DNA of 64,000 nucleotides from Lentzea sp. NBRC 105346 (lineage in GTDB: Bacteria > Actinomycetota > Actinomycetes > Mycobacteriales > Pseudonocardiaceae), in assembly GCF_030269605.1 (NCBI RefSeq), contig NZ_BSTQ01000001.1, forward strand, positions 310,001-374,000. The letters run 5' to 3'. Below are positions 27,276 through 37,400 of the stretch, piece by piece (within the stretch, counting starts at the first letter, position 1; each line of letters starts with the position of its first letter). The translations under genes and the position numbers were made by a program. Under the pieces are notes generated by a model. It was not told where the DNA came from, ran no database searches, and was given only the letters and a program-made list of their open reading frames with translations.

Positions 27276-28100
27276 ATGCGAACCCATGTGCTGACCCGCG
27301 GCGTCGGTGCCGACTACCGGTTCCTCGGCAGCGTGCCCGCTACTCGCTGGTGGCAGGAGTTCCGCCAGCTCACTTCGTTCGAGCGGCCGACTCTGCTGGT
27401 GCACCGGCACGCCGAGGGCTGGGAGCTGTACGCCAGTGCGGTCCCGACCGAGCGCAAGGACCGGATGGAGACCGTGATCAGGATGAGCCTTGTGTTGTCC
27501 GCCTCCGAATTCGTGGAGGAGGACGCCGATCTCGTGCTCGCACTCGTCGGCGAGTGGCTCGCCGGCGCGGAGCCGTCGCCGGGCCGGTTGGGGACACTGC
27601 TGGACGAGCGTTTTCCCGCTGAGGACACCGAGGAACTGCTCGCCGGCTCGGGGCCGGACAACGACGAGGAGGTCGCCGGCCGGGTGCGCGCGGCCTTGGC
27701 GCAGCTCAGGGACGAGTCACCCGCTGACGACGGCGAGGCCGAGACGATCCTCGCGGAATCCTGGGCCGGTGCCGTCACCGATGCCGTGGTGCGGTCCTCG
27801 TTCGTCCGCAGGGTACGGTCGATGCTCAACGCGGACGCGTGCGGGTGGGCCGTGCAGCTCACCCTTGCCGGAGCCGAGGACGTTGGCGCTCACCACGCGC
27901 AGCAGGACGAACCGTTGGTGGCGCTGGTCAACGAACGGATTCCGGGCGGGTGGATCGAGCTCGCCCCAAAAGCCGTGCGACGGCGTCGCCCAGGGACGGT
28001 GGTGATCTGGACGATAGCGGTGGCCACCGCGATCGTCATCGGACTGATCACCTGGGTGGTGCACGTCTGGCAGCCCGTCGTGCCGGCGGGCTCCAGATGA
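27276..28100 (+). CDS. Tail-anchored partner protein of the GTPase pair
   Basis: From the ATG at 27276 (GAGGGCGG upstream) the protein has 274 residues: an N-terminal alpha/beta domain (LLVHRHAEGWELYAS), a variable acidic middle part, and one C-terminal membrane helix (about 244-266, TVVIWTIAVATAIVIG) with a short outside tail. The topology puts the bulk in the cytoplasm. Its place next to GTPases, plus a membrane anchor after a soluble domain, mirrors the GAP1-like protein at 3427-5259; sequence relatedness is uncertain. I do not recognise the family. Confidence 0.72.
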   Translation: MRTHVLTRGVGADYRFLGSVPATRWWQEFRQLTSFERPTLLVHRHAEGWELYASAVPTERKDRMETVIRMSLVLSASEFVEEDADLVLALVGEWLAGAEPSPGRLGTLLDERFPAEDTEELLAGSGPDNDEEVAGRVRAALAQLRDESPADDGEAETILAESWAGAVTDAVVRSSFVRRVRSMLNADACGWAVQLTLAGAEDVGAHHAQQDEPLVALVNERIPGGWIELAPKAVRRRRPGTVVIWTIAVATAIVIGLITWVVHVWQPVVPAGSR

Positions 28101-28107
28101 GTCTCGG

Positions 28108-31098
28108 GTGGTCGTGGTGAGTGCGGGGACAGCGGTTCCGTTCATCGGCAGGAGCGCCGAGCTCGCGCAACTGGACCGGATGCTCGGCCTGGCCGCGAAA
28201 GGCCAGCCCCGCACGGTGTTCGTGTGGGGTGAGGCAGGGGTCGGCAAGAGCAGGTTGCTGGCCGAGTTCGCGGACCGCGCTCGCACGGCGGGTGCGTGCG
28301 TGCTCAGCGGGTCGTGTGTCCCGCTCGGCAGGGGCGAGTTCCCGTACGCGCCGCTCATCGACGCGCTCCGGCGGCTCGTCAGGGAGACCGGCGAGGAGGC
28401 GCTGCGAGAACTCGGCGGACAGGCGTTCGTCGACCTGGCCAACCTGGTGTCCGACTCCGCCGCCGTGGTGCCGCCTGCCAGTGAGCCGACGTCGCAGCAG
28501 AGGGTTTTCGGCGCGGTGTTGCGGTTGCTCGACCGGCTCGGCGCCGACGGCCCGGTGCTGGTCGTGTTCGAGGATCTGCAGTGGGCTGATTCGTCCACAT
28601 TGGATCTGCTCGCGTATCTGGCGACCGCGCAGTCCGACGAGCGGGTGCTGCTCGTGTGCACCTACCGCTCGAACGATCTCCAGCCACGGCACCCGCTACG
28701 TGCCCTGGTCGCCGAGCTGGGCCTGGCCAGGAAGATTCAGCGCATCGAACTTTCCCGGTTCACCCGCACCGAACTACGACTGTTCCTCATAGCAGCCACG
28801 AGGACGGATGCCGGGCACGACCTCGTCGAGCGTGCCTTCGAGCTCTCCGACGGCAACGCGTTGTTCGCCGAGGAGCTCGTCATCGCGGACGCGCTCGGCT
28901 CGCCGGACGGCACGTTGCCGCGGTCGTTGCGGGAGCTCATGCTGACCAGGTTCGAGATGCTCGGCGACAGCGCCTGCGACGTCGTCAGGGTGGCCGCGAC
29001 AGCGGGCAGACGGGTGAGCCATCGCCTCCTGTCCGCGGTGAGCGAGCTGGACGAGCGGCAGCTGACCGCCGCGTTGCGCGAATGCGTGGCGCATCACGTG
29101 CTGGTGGCTGACCTGAGTGATCAGACCTACGTCTTCCGGCACGCGTTGCTGCGCGAAGCGGTGCACGACGACCTCCTGCCGGGTGAGCGCGTGCACCTGC
29201 ACCGGTGTGTGGCAGGGGCGCTCGCCGCCGACCCAGGCCTGAGCTACGCCGAGGATCTGACCGTCGCCGCGGAACTGGCCTATCACTGGTACGAGGCCGG
29301 TGTGTTCGCCGAAGCTCTAGCCGCGGCTGTCCCCGCCGGGGACACCGCGATGCGGGTGCGCGCTTTTCAGGAAGCCGAACAGCAGTACCAGCGCGCACTC
29401 GTCCTGTGGTCCAAAGTGGACGAGCCGGAGCTGGTGGCGCGAGTGACGAGGGAGCGCCTGCTGGGCTCGGCCGCGGATGCCGCGCGGTGGTCCGGTCGTG
29501 TCGACCTGGCGGTGGAGCTGGTGCGCAAGGCGCTGGCCGAGCCCGGCGTCGCGAGCAGGCCGCTGCGGGCGGGCGAACTGCAGGAGCGTCTCGCCAACTG
29601 CCTGTGGGAGGCAGGGGACAGCCGCAGCGCTCAGCGCGTGTACGCCGAGGCGGGCCTGCTGCTGGCGAATGAGCCGCCCTCCGCTGTCGCCGCGAGAGTG
29701 CTGGCCGGTAGTGCCACCGCGGACCTGCGCACCGGCCGTTACACACAGGCGCTGCGGCTCGGGAACGAGGCCGTCGAGATGGCCCGTATGGTCGGCGCCA
29801 AGCCAGAAGAGGGAAGGGCGCTCAACACCGTCGGCGTGGCTCTCACGTTGAGCGGGCACGCTGACGACGGAGTGCGGGCGTTGCAGGAGGCGATGCGCAT
29901 CGCGGACGCGGCGGACCAGCTGGAAGACCTGTTGCGCGCCTATGGGAACCTGGCTTTGGTGCTAGAGAACTCCGGTCGGCTGACGGAGGCCGTGTCGGTC
30001 GCGCTGACAGGCCTCGAACGCGCCCGCGGCTACGGTGTCGAGCACACCCGCAACGGCGCCCTGCTCGCCAACAACGCCAGCGCGGCGCTGGTGCCGCTGG
30101 GGCGCTGGGACGAAGCCGCCGAGATCATCGGGAACGTGCTGCTCGACCGTCCGTCGAGAGAAAGCCTCTACCCGCGTCTCACACTCGCCGAGATCTACGT
30201 GGCACGCGGCCGGTTCGACGAGGCGGATCGCCTGCTCGCCGCCGTCCGTGCCGCGGGAGGCAGCATCACGGAGCCGCAGTTCGTCGGTTCGCTGCGGTGC
30301 TGCGAGGCCGAGCGGGCGCTCTGGCTCGGCGAGCACGTCGCCGCGCACGATGCGGTGGCCGCAGGGCTACGGGTCGTGCGTGAGGTCGAGAACGTCGTCG
30401 TCCTCTTGCGGCTCTACGTGCTGGGACTGCGGGCCGAGGCCGACGATTCGGTGCGCCGGCGCGCACTGCGCAGGGGAGCGCACGCCGGCGAGGCCGCGGT
30501 GACATCGTTTGTGGACGAGTTCGGTGCGCTGGCCGTCGCCGACACCCTGCCCGAGGTCGCGGCCCTGCGACTGCAGTGCTCGGCGGAGATCCTCAGGATC
30601 GGCGGAGACGTGGATCCCTCGCGGTGGGCTGAGGTCGCGCAGGCGTGGGAGTCGCTCGACCGACCTTACCCTGCGGCGTACGCGCACTGGCGCGAGGCGG
30701 AATGCGCGGCCGCGGGCAAGGATCGGGATCGGGCGGCGCTGGCGGCCCGGCAGGCGCGTCGCGTCGCCGCCGTCCTGGACGCGCGTCCGTTGCGCACCGA
30801 GGTCGAGGCACTGGCGCGGCACGCGCGGCTCGATCTCGACGAGCCCGGCGTCGTGGTTCGCGCGCCGGAGCGGGCGCCCGACCCGTTCGGGCTCACCGCC
30901 CGCGAACGGGAAGTGCTGCGCCACCTCGGCCGAGGACATTCGAACCGGAAGATCGCTCGTGCGCTCTTCATCACGGAGAAGACGGTCAGCGTGCACGTCT
31001 CCCACCTTCTGATGAAGCTCGCCGTCCCCAGTCGCGGTGAGGCGGCCGCTGTCGCCCACCGGTTCCACCTGCTAGATGACGACGAAGACAGGAGTTGA
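28108..31098 (+). CDS. LAL-type LuxR regulator with STAND ATPase
   Basis: The 996-residue protein is a large ATP-binding LuxR-family regulator. The N-terminal ATPase begins PFIGRSAEL with Walker A GEAGVGKS at 41-48 and Walker B LVVFEDLQWAD near 150-161. A long TPR-like helical middle part would sense a ligand or partner, and a LuxR helix-turn-helix lies at about 930-985 (LTAREREVLRHLGRGHSN). It starts at a GTG seven bases after the tail-anchored protein gene; GTG codons at 28114 and 28117 are alternatives. As a member of the GTPase operon it probably switches the system on when its sensor part is triggered. Confidence 0.9.
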   Translation: MVVVSAGTAVPFIGRSAELAQLDRMLGLAAKGQPRTVFVWGEAGVGKSRLLAEFADRARTAGACVLSGSCVPLGRGEFPYAPLIDALRRLVRETGEEALRELGGQAFVDLANLVSDSAAVVPPASEPTSQQRVFGAVLRLLDRLGADGPVLVVFEDLQWADSSTLDLLAYLATAQSDERVLLVCTYRSNDLQPRHPLRALVAELGLARKIQRIELSRFTRTELRLFLIAATRTDAGHDLVERAFELSDGNALFAEELVIADALGSPDGTLPRSLRELMLTRFEMLGDSACDVVRVAATAGRRVSHRLLSAVSELDERQLTAALRECVAHHVLVADLSDQTYVFRHALLREAVHDDLLPGERVHLHRCVAGALAADPGLSYAEDLTVAAELAYHWYEAGVFAEALAAAVPAGDTAMRVRAFQEAEQQYQRALVLWSKVDEPELVARVTRERLLGSAADAARWSGRVDLAVELVRKALAEPGVASRPLRAGELQERLANCLWEAGDSRSAQRVYAEAGLLLANEPPSAVAARVLAGSATADLRTGRYTQALRLGNEAVEMARMVGAKPEEGRALNTVGVALTLSGHADDGVRALQEAMRIADAADQLEDLLRAYGNLALVLENSGRLTEAVSVALTGLERARGYGVEHTRNGALLANNASAALVPLGRWDEAAEIIGNVLLDRPSRESLYPRLTLAEIYVARGRFDEADRLLAAVRAAGGSITEPQFVGSLRCCEAERALWLGEHVAAHDAVAAGLRVVREVENVVVLLRLYVLGLRAEADDSVRRRALRRGAHAGEAAVTSFVDEFGALAVADTLPEVAALRLQCSAEILRIGGDVDPSRWAEVAQAWESLDRPYPAAYAHWREAECAAAGKDRDRAALAARQARRVAAVLDARPLRTEVEALARHARLDLDEPGVVVRAPERAPDPFGLTAREREVLRHLGRGHSNRKIARALFITEKTVSVHVSHLLMKLAVPSRGEAAAVAHRFHLLDDDEDRS

Positions 31099-31100
31099 CC

Positions 31101-31355
31101 ATGGCAGGCAAGGCGACGCAGCTGATCGGTGTCGGTGGCGACAGGTGGGTGCTCGATTTCGAGGGTCTCACCGAGGATCAAGTCTCCACGATCGTCCTTG
31201 ACATCAGGAACGCCGTCGAGAACGGGACCTTCATCGAGATCAAGGTCCTGGATCTGAATGGCCGGCCGAAGACGTTGTGGCTCAACGGTGCGAATGTCGA
31301 CTACGTGGAATATGACTCGGGTTTGTGTCCGCGCCCGAGCGAGATCGGCCGTTGA
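31101..31355 (+). CDS. Small protein ending the GTPase/LAL operon (84 aa)
   Basis: The ATG at 31101 follows AGGAGTTGACC, and the gene starts two bases after the LAL stop, so it belongs to the operon. The protein looks alpha/beta (WVLDFEGLTEDQVSTIVL, then IEIKVLDLNG) without signal, membrane helix or cysteine pairs other than C78. No family is recognised. Small size and location in a protease/GTPase cluster make it a candidate adaptor, inhibitor or cleavage substrate. Confidence 0.65.
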   Translation: MAGKATQLIGVGGDRWVLDFEGLTEDQVSTIVLDIRNAVENGTFIEIKVLDLNGRPKTLWLNGANVDYVEYDSGLCPRPSEIGR

Positions 31356-31913
31356 TCAGTTCAGGGTGATGACGATGCCGAGTCGTTGGGCGCGCAGGAC
31401 AGTGGTGAGCCGGTCCGAGGTGCCGAGCTTGCGGTACAGGCGCTCCTGGTGCTTGGTGACCGTGCGGGCGGAGACGTCGAGCCTGCGCGCTATCGCGTCG
31501 GCGGTGAGGCCTTCGCACAGCAGCTGGAGCACGTCGAGCTCACGCGGGGTGATGCCGAGATCGGCGGGGCGCGACCCGCCCCGCCGGATCCTGGTGACGA
31601 CCAGGTGCGGTTCGCCGATCGACCGGGTCAAGGTTTCCCACGCGTCGAGCTGAGCCTCGTCCTCGCCCTGGACGTGGGACTCGACCAGCCGGGCCAGCTG
31701 TGCGGACACCGAGTGCGACGCGCCGCCCCAATGCCACTCGCCGAGGCGGAAGGTGAGCACGCCTAGCGCTTGGCCGACCAGGACGAGCGCGCGGAGCAGG
31801 GTGGGGTCGCCGCGCGTCGCGGTGCACAGCAGGCCGAGGGTCGTACGGGTGACGGGACCGCCCAGCATTTCGGCGAGGTTGCCGTTGACGGCCGTGCGCA
31901 GATGAGGTTCCAC
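31356..31913 (-). CDS. Small LuxR-family transcription regulator
   Basis: The 185-residue protein starts at a GTG with CGGAG eight bases upstream. Residues 1-110 resemble the end of a STAND-type regulator sensor part, and a LuxR helix-turn-helix covers about 120-175 (ITPRELDVLQLLCEGLT, TVTKHQERLYRKLG). No receiver or ATPase motif is present, so it may be a trimmed relative of the LAL regulator. Its stop codon abuts the stop of the convergent 84-residue protein gene without a gap. It diverges from the third caspase gene, so it may control it through the inverted repeat at 31935-31950. Confidence 0.82.
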   Translation of the reverse strand: MEPHLRTAVNGNLAEMLGGPVTRTTLGLLCTATRGDPTLLRALVLVGQALGVLTFRLGEWHWGGASHSVSAQLARLVESHVQGEDEAQLDAWETLTRSIGEPHLVVTRIRRGGSRPADLGITPRELDVLQLLCEGLTADAIARRLDVSARTVTKHQERLYRKLGTSDRLTTVLRAQRLGIVITLN

Positions 31914-31934
31914 GGTGTGACTCCGGTTCGACGA

Positions 31935-31950
31935 CTGACGGGTTCGTCAG
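31935..31950. promoter_or_regulatory. Inverted repeat in the LuxR/caspase divergent region
   Basis: CTGACGGGTTCGTCAG has perfect 6-bp arms around GGTT. It sits 21 bases before the small LuxR gene start and 74 bases before the caspase start. It is a candidate operator for both, though a chance hairpin cannot be excluded. Confidence 0.4.
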
Positions 31951-32023
31951 CGTTGCGAAGCACCGGTTCGGGGTCATGGGGAGAACTTCGTATTTCGCAG
32001 GGGCAGATGCCTTAGGGGGAGTG

Positions 32024-34414
32024 GTGACTCGGAGAGCTTTGATCATCGGGCCGGTGTCGGACGGCCTCAACGGCGTGGTCAACGACGTCGAGATGATGAG
32101 CGAGGTGTTGGAGGAACGCGGTTTCGAGGTACGCCGATGTGTGAATGACGAGGCGACCAGGATCGGGATCCTTTCCGCCTACGACAGGCTGATCGCGGAC
32201 ACCTCCGCCGGTGACGCGGCGTTCGTCGGCATCAGCTGTCACGGCGGTCTCGCCGCCGCGCCGGACGGCGTTCCCGGCGACCGCGACTACCTGCAGTTCC
32301 TGTCGCCGACCGACATCGAGGCATCGACGCCGGACGACTTCCGCGGCCTGATGAGCATCGAGTGGTCCGACCGGCTCGCTCAGCTCACCGCCAAAACTCC
32401 CAACTGCACGGCGCTGATCGACGCTTGTCACTCGGCCCATATGTTCCGCGACGCGGGGCTGCGCACGAAGTCCCTGTCGCACATCACATATGTCGACCTG
32501 GTCGCACATGAAGCCCGGCTGCGGGCCGAAGGGCTGCGGGTGCGGCTGTTGGACCCCGAGAGCAACCCCAACGCGGTTCGCCTGGTCGCCTGTGGTGCCC
32601 GGCAGCGTGCATTCGAACGCATCAACCAGCAGGGGAAGGCCGTCGGGATCATGACCGAGGCGTTCTACCTCGCGTTGCGGGAGGCGAAGGGACTGCCGGT
32701 CAGCTGGACCACGCTCGTGCAACGCATGCGCACCAGGACCATGGCGCTCGGGTCGGGACAGCGCGCGGAGGCCGAGGGGCCGGCGGACCGGCTCCTCTTC
32801 GACACCGTGCCGGGTTCGCCGATGCTGACGCTCGAGGTCGCCGTGGCCGGGTCGAAGAGGGTTCGGCTACCGGGTGCTCCGCTGCTCGGCTTCGGACCGG
32901 GGGACGAGTTCGCGATCATGCCGGCGACGGAGGCCGAGGTGGTGGACTCGAAGACGATCGGCATCGCGACGGTGGACCGCAGTGGCGGTGTCGCAGCCGA
33001 GGCCGTCGTGGTGTTCCAGAACGGGCACACCGCAATCCCCGCAGGGGCGCGGGCACACCCGATCAGCATGTCGGCCCGTCGCTGGCCGGTGCTGGTGCGC
33101 GGCGACGGTGCGGTCGCCGATCGACTCCGGGCTGCCACGGCCTTGTCGCCAGTGCTGCGCGAGCCCGGCCCGGATGACGCGGAACCGCTGGCGGTTGTCG
33201 ACGTCAACGGCATCCTGTCGCTGCACGACGCCGTTGGAGACGTGGTTCCGCCCGTCAACGCCGACCATGCGGGAGAAGTCCGAACGCTCGCCAACCTCAC
33301 ACAGCTGGCCCGAGCCGCGACATTGCGGGTGTTGTCGCCCGCCGAGAACGAGGCGTTGCCCGATGAGTTCACGATCACCTGGGGACTGGTCGAGAACGGC
33401 GTCGCCCGGCCCTTGCCCAGATCGGGTGCGTTAGTGCACACCGGTGAGCTGGCATTTGTGAAGGTGCGCAACGACCGTCCCCAGATCGTCTACTGCCACC
33501 TGATGGACCTCGGCGTGGCCGGTGCGGTGCGCCAGCTCCTGGCAGCGGATCCCTCCGGCGTCGCGCTGTCCCCAGGCGAGGAGTACGTGTTCGGTGCGAA
33601 CGCGGACCACGAACTGGTTGGCAAGTCGTTGACGTGGCCGGCCGGGACGGCGAACGCCGTACCTCGTCCGGAGACCATCCTCGTGCTGCTGGCAACGCAA
33701 CCCGAAGACCTCTCGGTGCTCCAGCAGCCAGGAGCGCGCGGACGCGGATCGTCGCTCATGCGGTTGCTGACCCAGGCGGCGCACGGCGGAGCCCGCACCC
33801 TGCTCGCGGGCCGGGCCTGGGCGAACATGCGTTTCGCGGCGCACCGCATCGACTTCCAGCTGAGCCCCTTGCCCGCGGCACCGGTGGAACGGTCGGCCTT
33901 CCTGTTCACGGACCGGCTCGACAGGTCCGTGCGGCTGACCACTAGCGGCGGGAGCGGACACGTCGTCGTGCGACTGCACGAGTTCGAAGGATCTGACGGT
34001 GAAGCTCTACGGCTGGACACACTGGTGATTACCGGTGACGGCGTCCGCGCGAAGACCGTGACGCTGCCGTCACAGGACCGCGTGATCTACGAGGGACCGG
34101 TCCGGGATCACCTCGACATCGCGTTCTGGGCAGGGCCGGTCGCAACGGATGACCGCGGTCTCGCCCAGTTGCTCACGCTCCCGGACGTCGATGTGGCACG
34201 GCCTGCGGGCCGGCATGCCGCAGAGGTGGCGGAACTCCGCTTGGTCGCGCGCACGATCGACGCCGCGCACGACGAACTGTCCACTGTGGTGCCTCCCAGA
34301 GTCGCGCTCTGCCGAGCGACCTTCCTGGCCGAGGACGACTTCGGTGCCGGCCGCCATCCGGCGACCGGGCGGATCAGCGTGGGCGGTTACTCGTTCTCGT
34401 TCTCCATCGACTGA
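32024..34414 (+). CDS. Third caspase-fold cysteine protease
   Basis: The 796-residue protein opens TRRALIIGPVSDGLNGVVND, a C14-type start. The dyad is intact: H73 in GISCHGG and C135 in IDACHSAH. The protease domain runs to about 260. A middle region follows, and the C-terminal half is beta-rich and may hold a DUF4384-like domain and a further beta sandwich (about 640-796). GTG at 32024, close behind TTAGGGGGAG, is preferred because it places the first strand at residue 2; the ATG at 31976 would add 16 odd residues. It lies 17 bases upstream of the CHAT gene, so the two proteases are probably made together. Confidence 0.87.
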   Translation: MTRRALIIGPVSDGLNGVVNDVEMMSEVLEERGFEVRRCVNDEATRIGILSAYDRLIADTSAGDAAFVGISCHGGLAAAPDGVPGDRDYLQFLSPTDIEASTPDDFRGLMSIEWSDRLAQLTAKTPNCTALIDACHSAHMFRDAGLRTKSLSHITYVDLVAHEARLRAEGLRVRLLDPESNPNAVRLVACGARQRAFERINQQGKAVGIMTEAFYLALREAKGLPVSWTTLVQRMRTRTMALGSGQRAEAEGPADRLLFDTVPGSPMLTLEVAVAGSKRVRLPGAPLLGFGPGDEFAIMPATEAEVVDSKTIGIATVDRSGGVAAEAVVVFQNGHTAIPAGARAHPISMSARRWPVLVRGDGAVADRLRAATALSPVLREPGPDDAEPLAVVDVNGILSLHDAVGDVVPPVNADHAGEVRTLANLTQLARAATLRVLSPAENEALPDEFTITWGLVENGVARPLPRSGALVHTGELAFVKVRNDRPQIVYCHLMDLGVAGAVRQLLAADPSGVALSPGEEYVFGANADHELVGKSLTWPAGTANAVPRPETILVLLATQPEDLSVLQQPGARGRGSSLMRLLTQAAHGGARTLLAGRAWANMRFAAHRIDFQLSPLPAAPVERSAFLFTDRLDRSVRLTTSGGSGHVVVRLHEFEGSDGEALRLDTLVITGDGVRAKTVTLPSQDRVIYEGPVRDHLDIAFWAGPVATDDRGLAQLLTLPDVDVARPAGRHAAEVAELRLVARTIDAAHDELSTVVPPRVALCRATFLAEDDFGAGRHPATGRISVGGYSFSFSID

Positions 34415-34431
34415 TTTGCGGAGGTGTTGGG

Positions 34432-37400
34432 ATGGCTGGTACATCGGTCGAAACCCTGCCCGGTGGCCTGATCGACCGCATCACGTCGGGGGGCAGGGTG
34501 GCCGTGACGACACAGGCCTGGCGCCGGTTCGCCTGGGACACCAACTGGATGGCCCTGCCCGACGGCACCGCGCGCCCCCTGACGGAGGTGGGCGAACAGG
34601 TGCTGGACCGGCCGGGTCTGGACGGCATCGACTCCGCAGGCGTTGAAGAGTGGATCATCGGCTGCCTCGTGTCAGAACTCCGCGGATGGCGAGCCACGCT
34701 GCCCCAGTACGCCTTCGTGCAGACGCCGGAGCTCGGGGGGATGGCGCTCGACATGGCGTCGGAAGTGTTGGTGGAGGCGCAGCGGCGAACCGCTGAGCGG
34801 CCGGACCTGTCGGGGTTCGTGCATCTGCTCGCGGCAGATCTGGGGAAGAGGGCGTGGCGCCACGACGTCGCCGAGGAGCAGTGGGAGCTCGCTCGCCGCA
34901 GGCTCGCGGGAGACGCAGTGGGGCAGGCGGTAGCGTGGCTCGTGCGGGGCGACTGGCATGCGGCTCCGTTCACCTCGCCGCTCAACTGGAACTGTGCGCT
35001 CGAGCAGATGAGCGCGTCCGTCGGCAACGAGCTCCCGGACGTCGTCGAGGCGGCCGAGTTCGATGGCACGAAGGCGGACGTGGCGGTGGCCGAGGTCGCG
35101 TACGGTGAGGCCGCTCTGCTGTACGAGAGGGCAGGAGATCGCGCCGGACTGGCCGCCGTCGAACTCCGCCGCAGCTATCTTGCTCTGCAGGCCGGTGACG
35201 TCGCTCAGGCGTTGAAGATGGCAGAACACGCTCGAGTCGTGTTCGAACAGGAAGGCCGGTGGCTGGACGCCACGGTGGCCGCGACACACGTGGCGTTGGC
35301 CGCGATCACGAACGACCGGGCTCCCAAGGACTTCGAGCCTGGCCCGGTGCATGAGTCGGTGGGCCACGCTGCGATGTTCGGGCGAGGGCTGCTCTGTGTG
35401 CGCATGGCACGGCACTGGGCAGGAAAGGGACAGCAACCGGAACGCGCTCAGGCCGTGTTGGGGCTGGCGCGGCGGCTCTGGAAGAGCCTCAACGAGCGAG
35501 ACCTGCACCTGCGCACGATCGTCGACAATGGCGAGATCGCCGCCTCGCTCGGTCGAGTGGCCGCTGCGCGGGTCGCACTGCAGGAAGCTCTGGAGGCCAG
35601 CGCACAGCCATCGGACGCCCCGAAGGGAGTCTTCGACCCGCAGCGAACTCGGAAAGCGTTTCTGGCCGCACGCATGCACATGCTGGCCAACATGATCGGC
35701 GACGAGACGGGCATGGAACGAGCGAGCCGGATCCTGCGCGACACAGTCGAGCCGTTGCGCACGGAAATGGACGGCATGTCCGACGGCCAGCGCACGATCG
35801 CCGAGTGGTTGCTGAGCCTTGCCGATACCTTGACCACGACCGTCGCTGGTCTGCTCTACCGGGCTCGCGCGGCTCAGATGCGGGGTGATGCCTCGGCTGC
35901 CGCCGAACTGTTCGCAGAGGCTCGTGCCAGAGCGCGGCAAATGCCGATCGAGCAACGAGACCAGAACGAAGCCATGGTCATGGCGTACGAGGGTGACAAC
36001 GCGGGTGCCTCGGACGTGTTCGAGCGCCACGTGACGCGGGCCTTGCGGGGTGTCCCGGCCGCCAGCACGGAGGCGAGGATGCTGCATGTGCAGGCAATGG
36101 ATTTTCAAGTCGTGGTTGAGAACTCGCAGCGTGCACGGTTCCACCGAGACGCTCTCACTGGAGTGCATCCGTGGTGGGCAGGGTTGGGGCCGGCTTGGAA
36201 GCATCTCGGGCTGGAGGGCAGGCTCCTCGCTCTGGAGAACCGCCTTCCCGAGGCGAAGAACACCATGGACCTGGCGCTGGCGGACGTCGAACTCGTGCGT
36301 GCCAGGCTACGACCGGACGACGCGAAGAGTTCATTGTTCGCACTGAAAGACGTGCAGGACCTTTACCTCGACGGGATCCGGCTCGCGTTGCGGATGGGCG
36401 ACGAGCAGGCCGCGTTCTCGTACGCCGAGCGCGCCAGGGCCCGCGCGTTGCTGGACCTGATGACCGCCAACGAAGAGCTGGACACCACCGGCCTGCCGGG
36501 AGACCTCGTGACGCGGTGGAGAGCCGCGAGCGCCGAAGTGGCGCTGGCCCAGTCACGGCTGGGAAAGGCAGGTGAAGAAGGCCTGCCCGAGCACCGCCTG
36601 GGCACGTTGAGACAGCTTCTCACCACGGCGCTCGACTCCTTGGACGCGGTCGAAACCGAGCTGCGGCAGGTAGATCCGGGGTACTGGCGGGCGGTGAACC
36701 CGCAGGCGGATGTCACCGGTCTGGACATGGTATCCGGCGCGCTGCCGGCGGATGCCGCGCTGATCCAGTACGTGATGGGAAGCACGGATGTCATGTGCTG
36801 GGCCGTGACAGACGGCGGAATGGTCGCGTCGAAGCAGTTCACTGTGGACCGTGGACTGGTTGATCGGCTCGTGGACGAGGTCCTGGCCGCCTGCACGACG
36901 GGAGGTGACTACCTGCCCGCGGCCCAGCGTCTGGCCAAGCTGCTGGTGGAGCCGTTCGACGAGGTGATCGAGCAGTGTGGCTCTTTGTTCGTCGTACCTG
37001 GTGGCGCGACCATGCGACTTCCGTTCGCCGTACTGCCTTGGCGCGGTGAGCCGCTCGGTGCGGCACAGCCGATCTCGGTGTTGCCGAGCGCGAGCATGCT
37101 TTGCCTGCCACAGCGGGCTCGGACCGGGAACGGCCACGCACTGGTCGTCGGCAACCCGCAGGCGATGTCCTGGAGACCAGGCCCGGACCAGCCTGCCGTG
37201 GCGCTCTCGTCACTGCCTGGCGCCGAGAGCGAAGCTGTTGCCGTGGCGCGAGTGTTGGGTGACGTGGAGCCGTTGATCGGGCCGGACGCCACGCTTGATC
37301 GGGTGTTGCCACGGCTGCCGGAGGCGTCCGTGGTCCACCTGGCCACCCACGGCATCCTGGCCGCGGACGCTCCTCTGGCGTCGGCGATCGCGTTGGCGGG

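Noticed and set aside
27276-28100. Gasdermin-like pore protein beside the caspases
   Set aside because: The protein has a single plain C-terminal helix and no gasdermin-like N-terminal strands or lipidated Cys that I can see.
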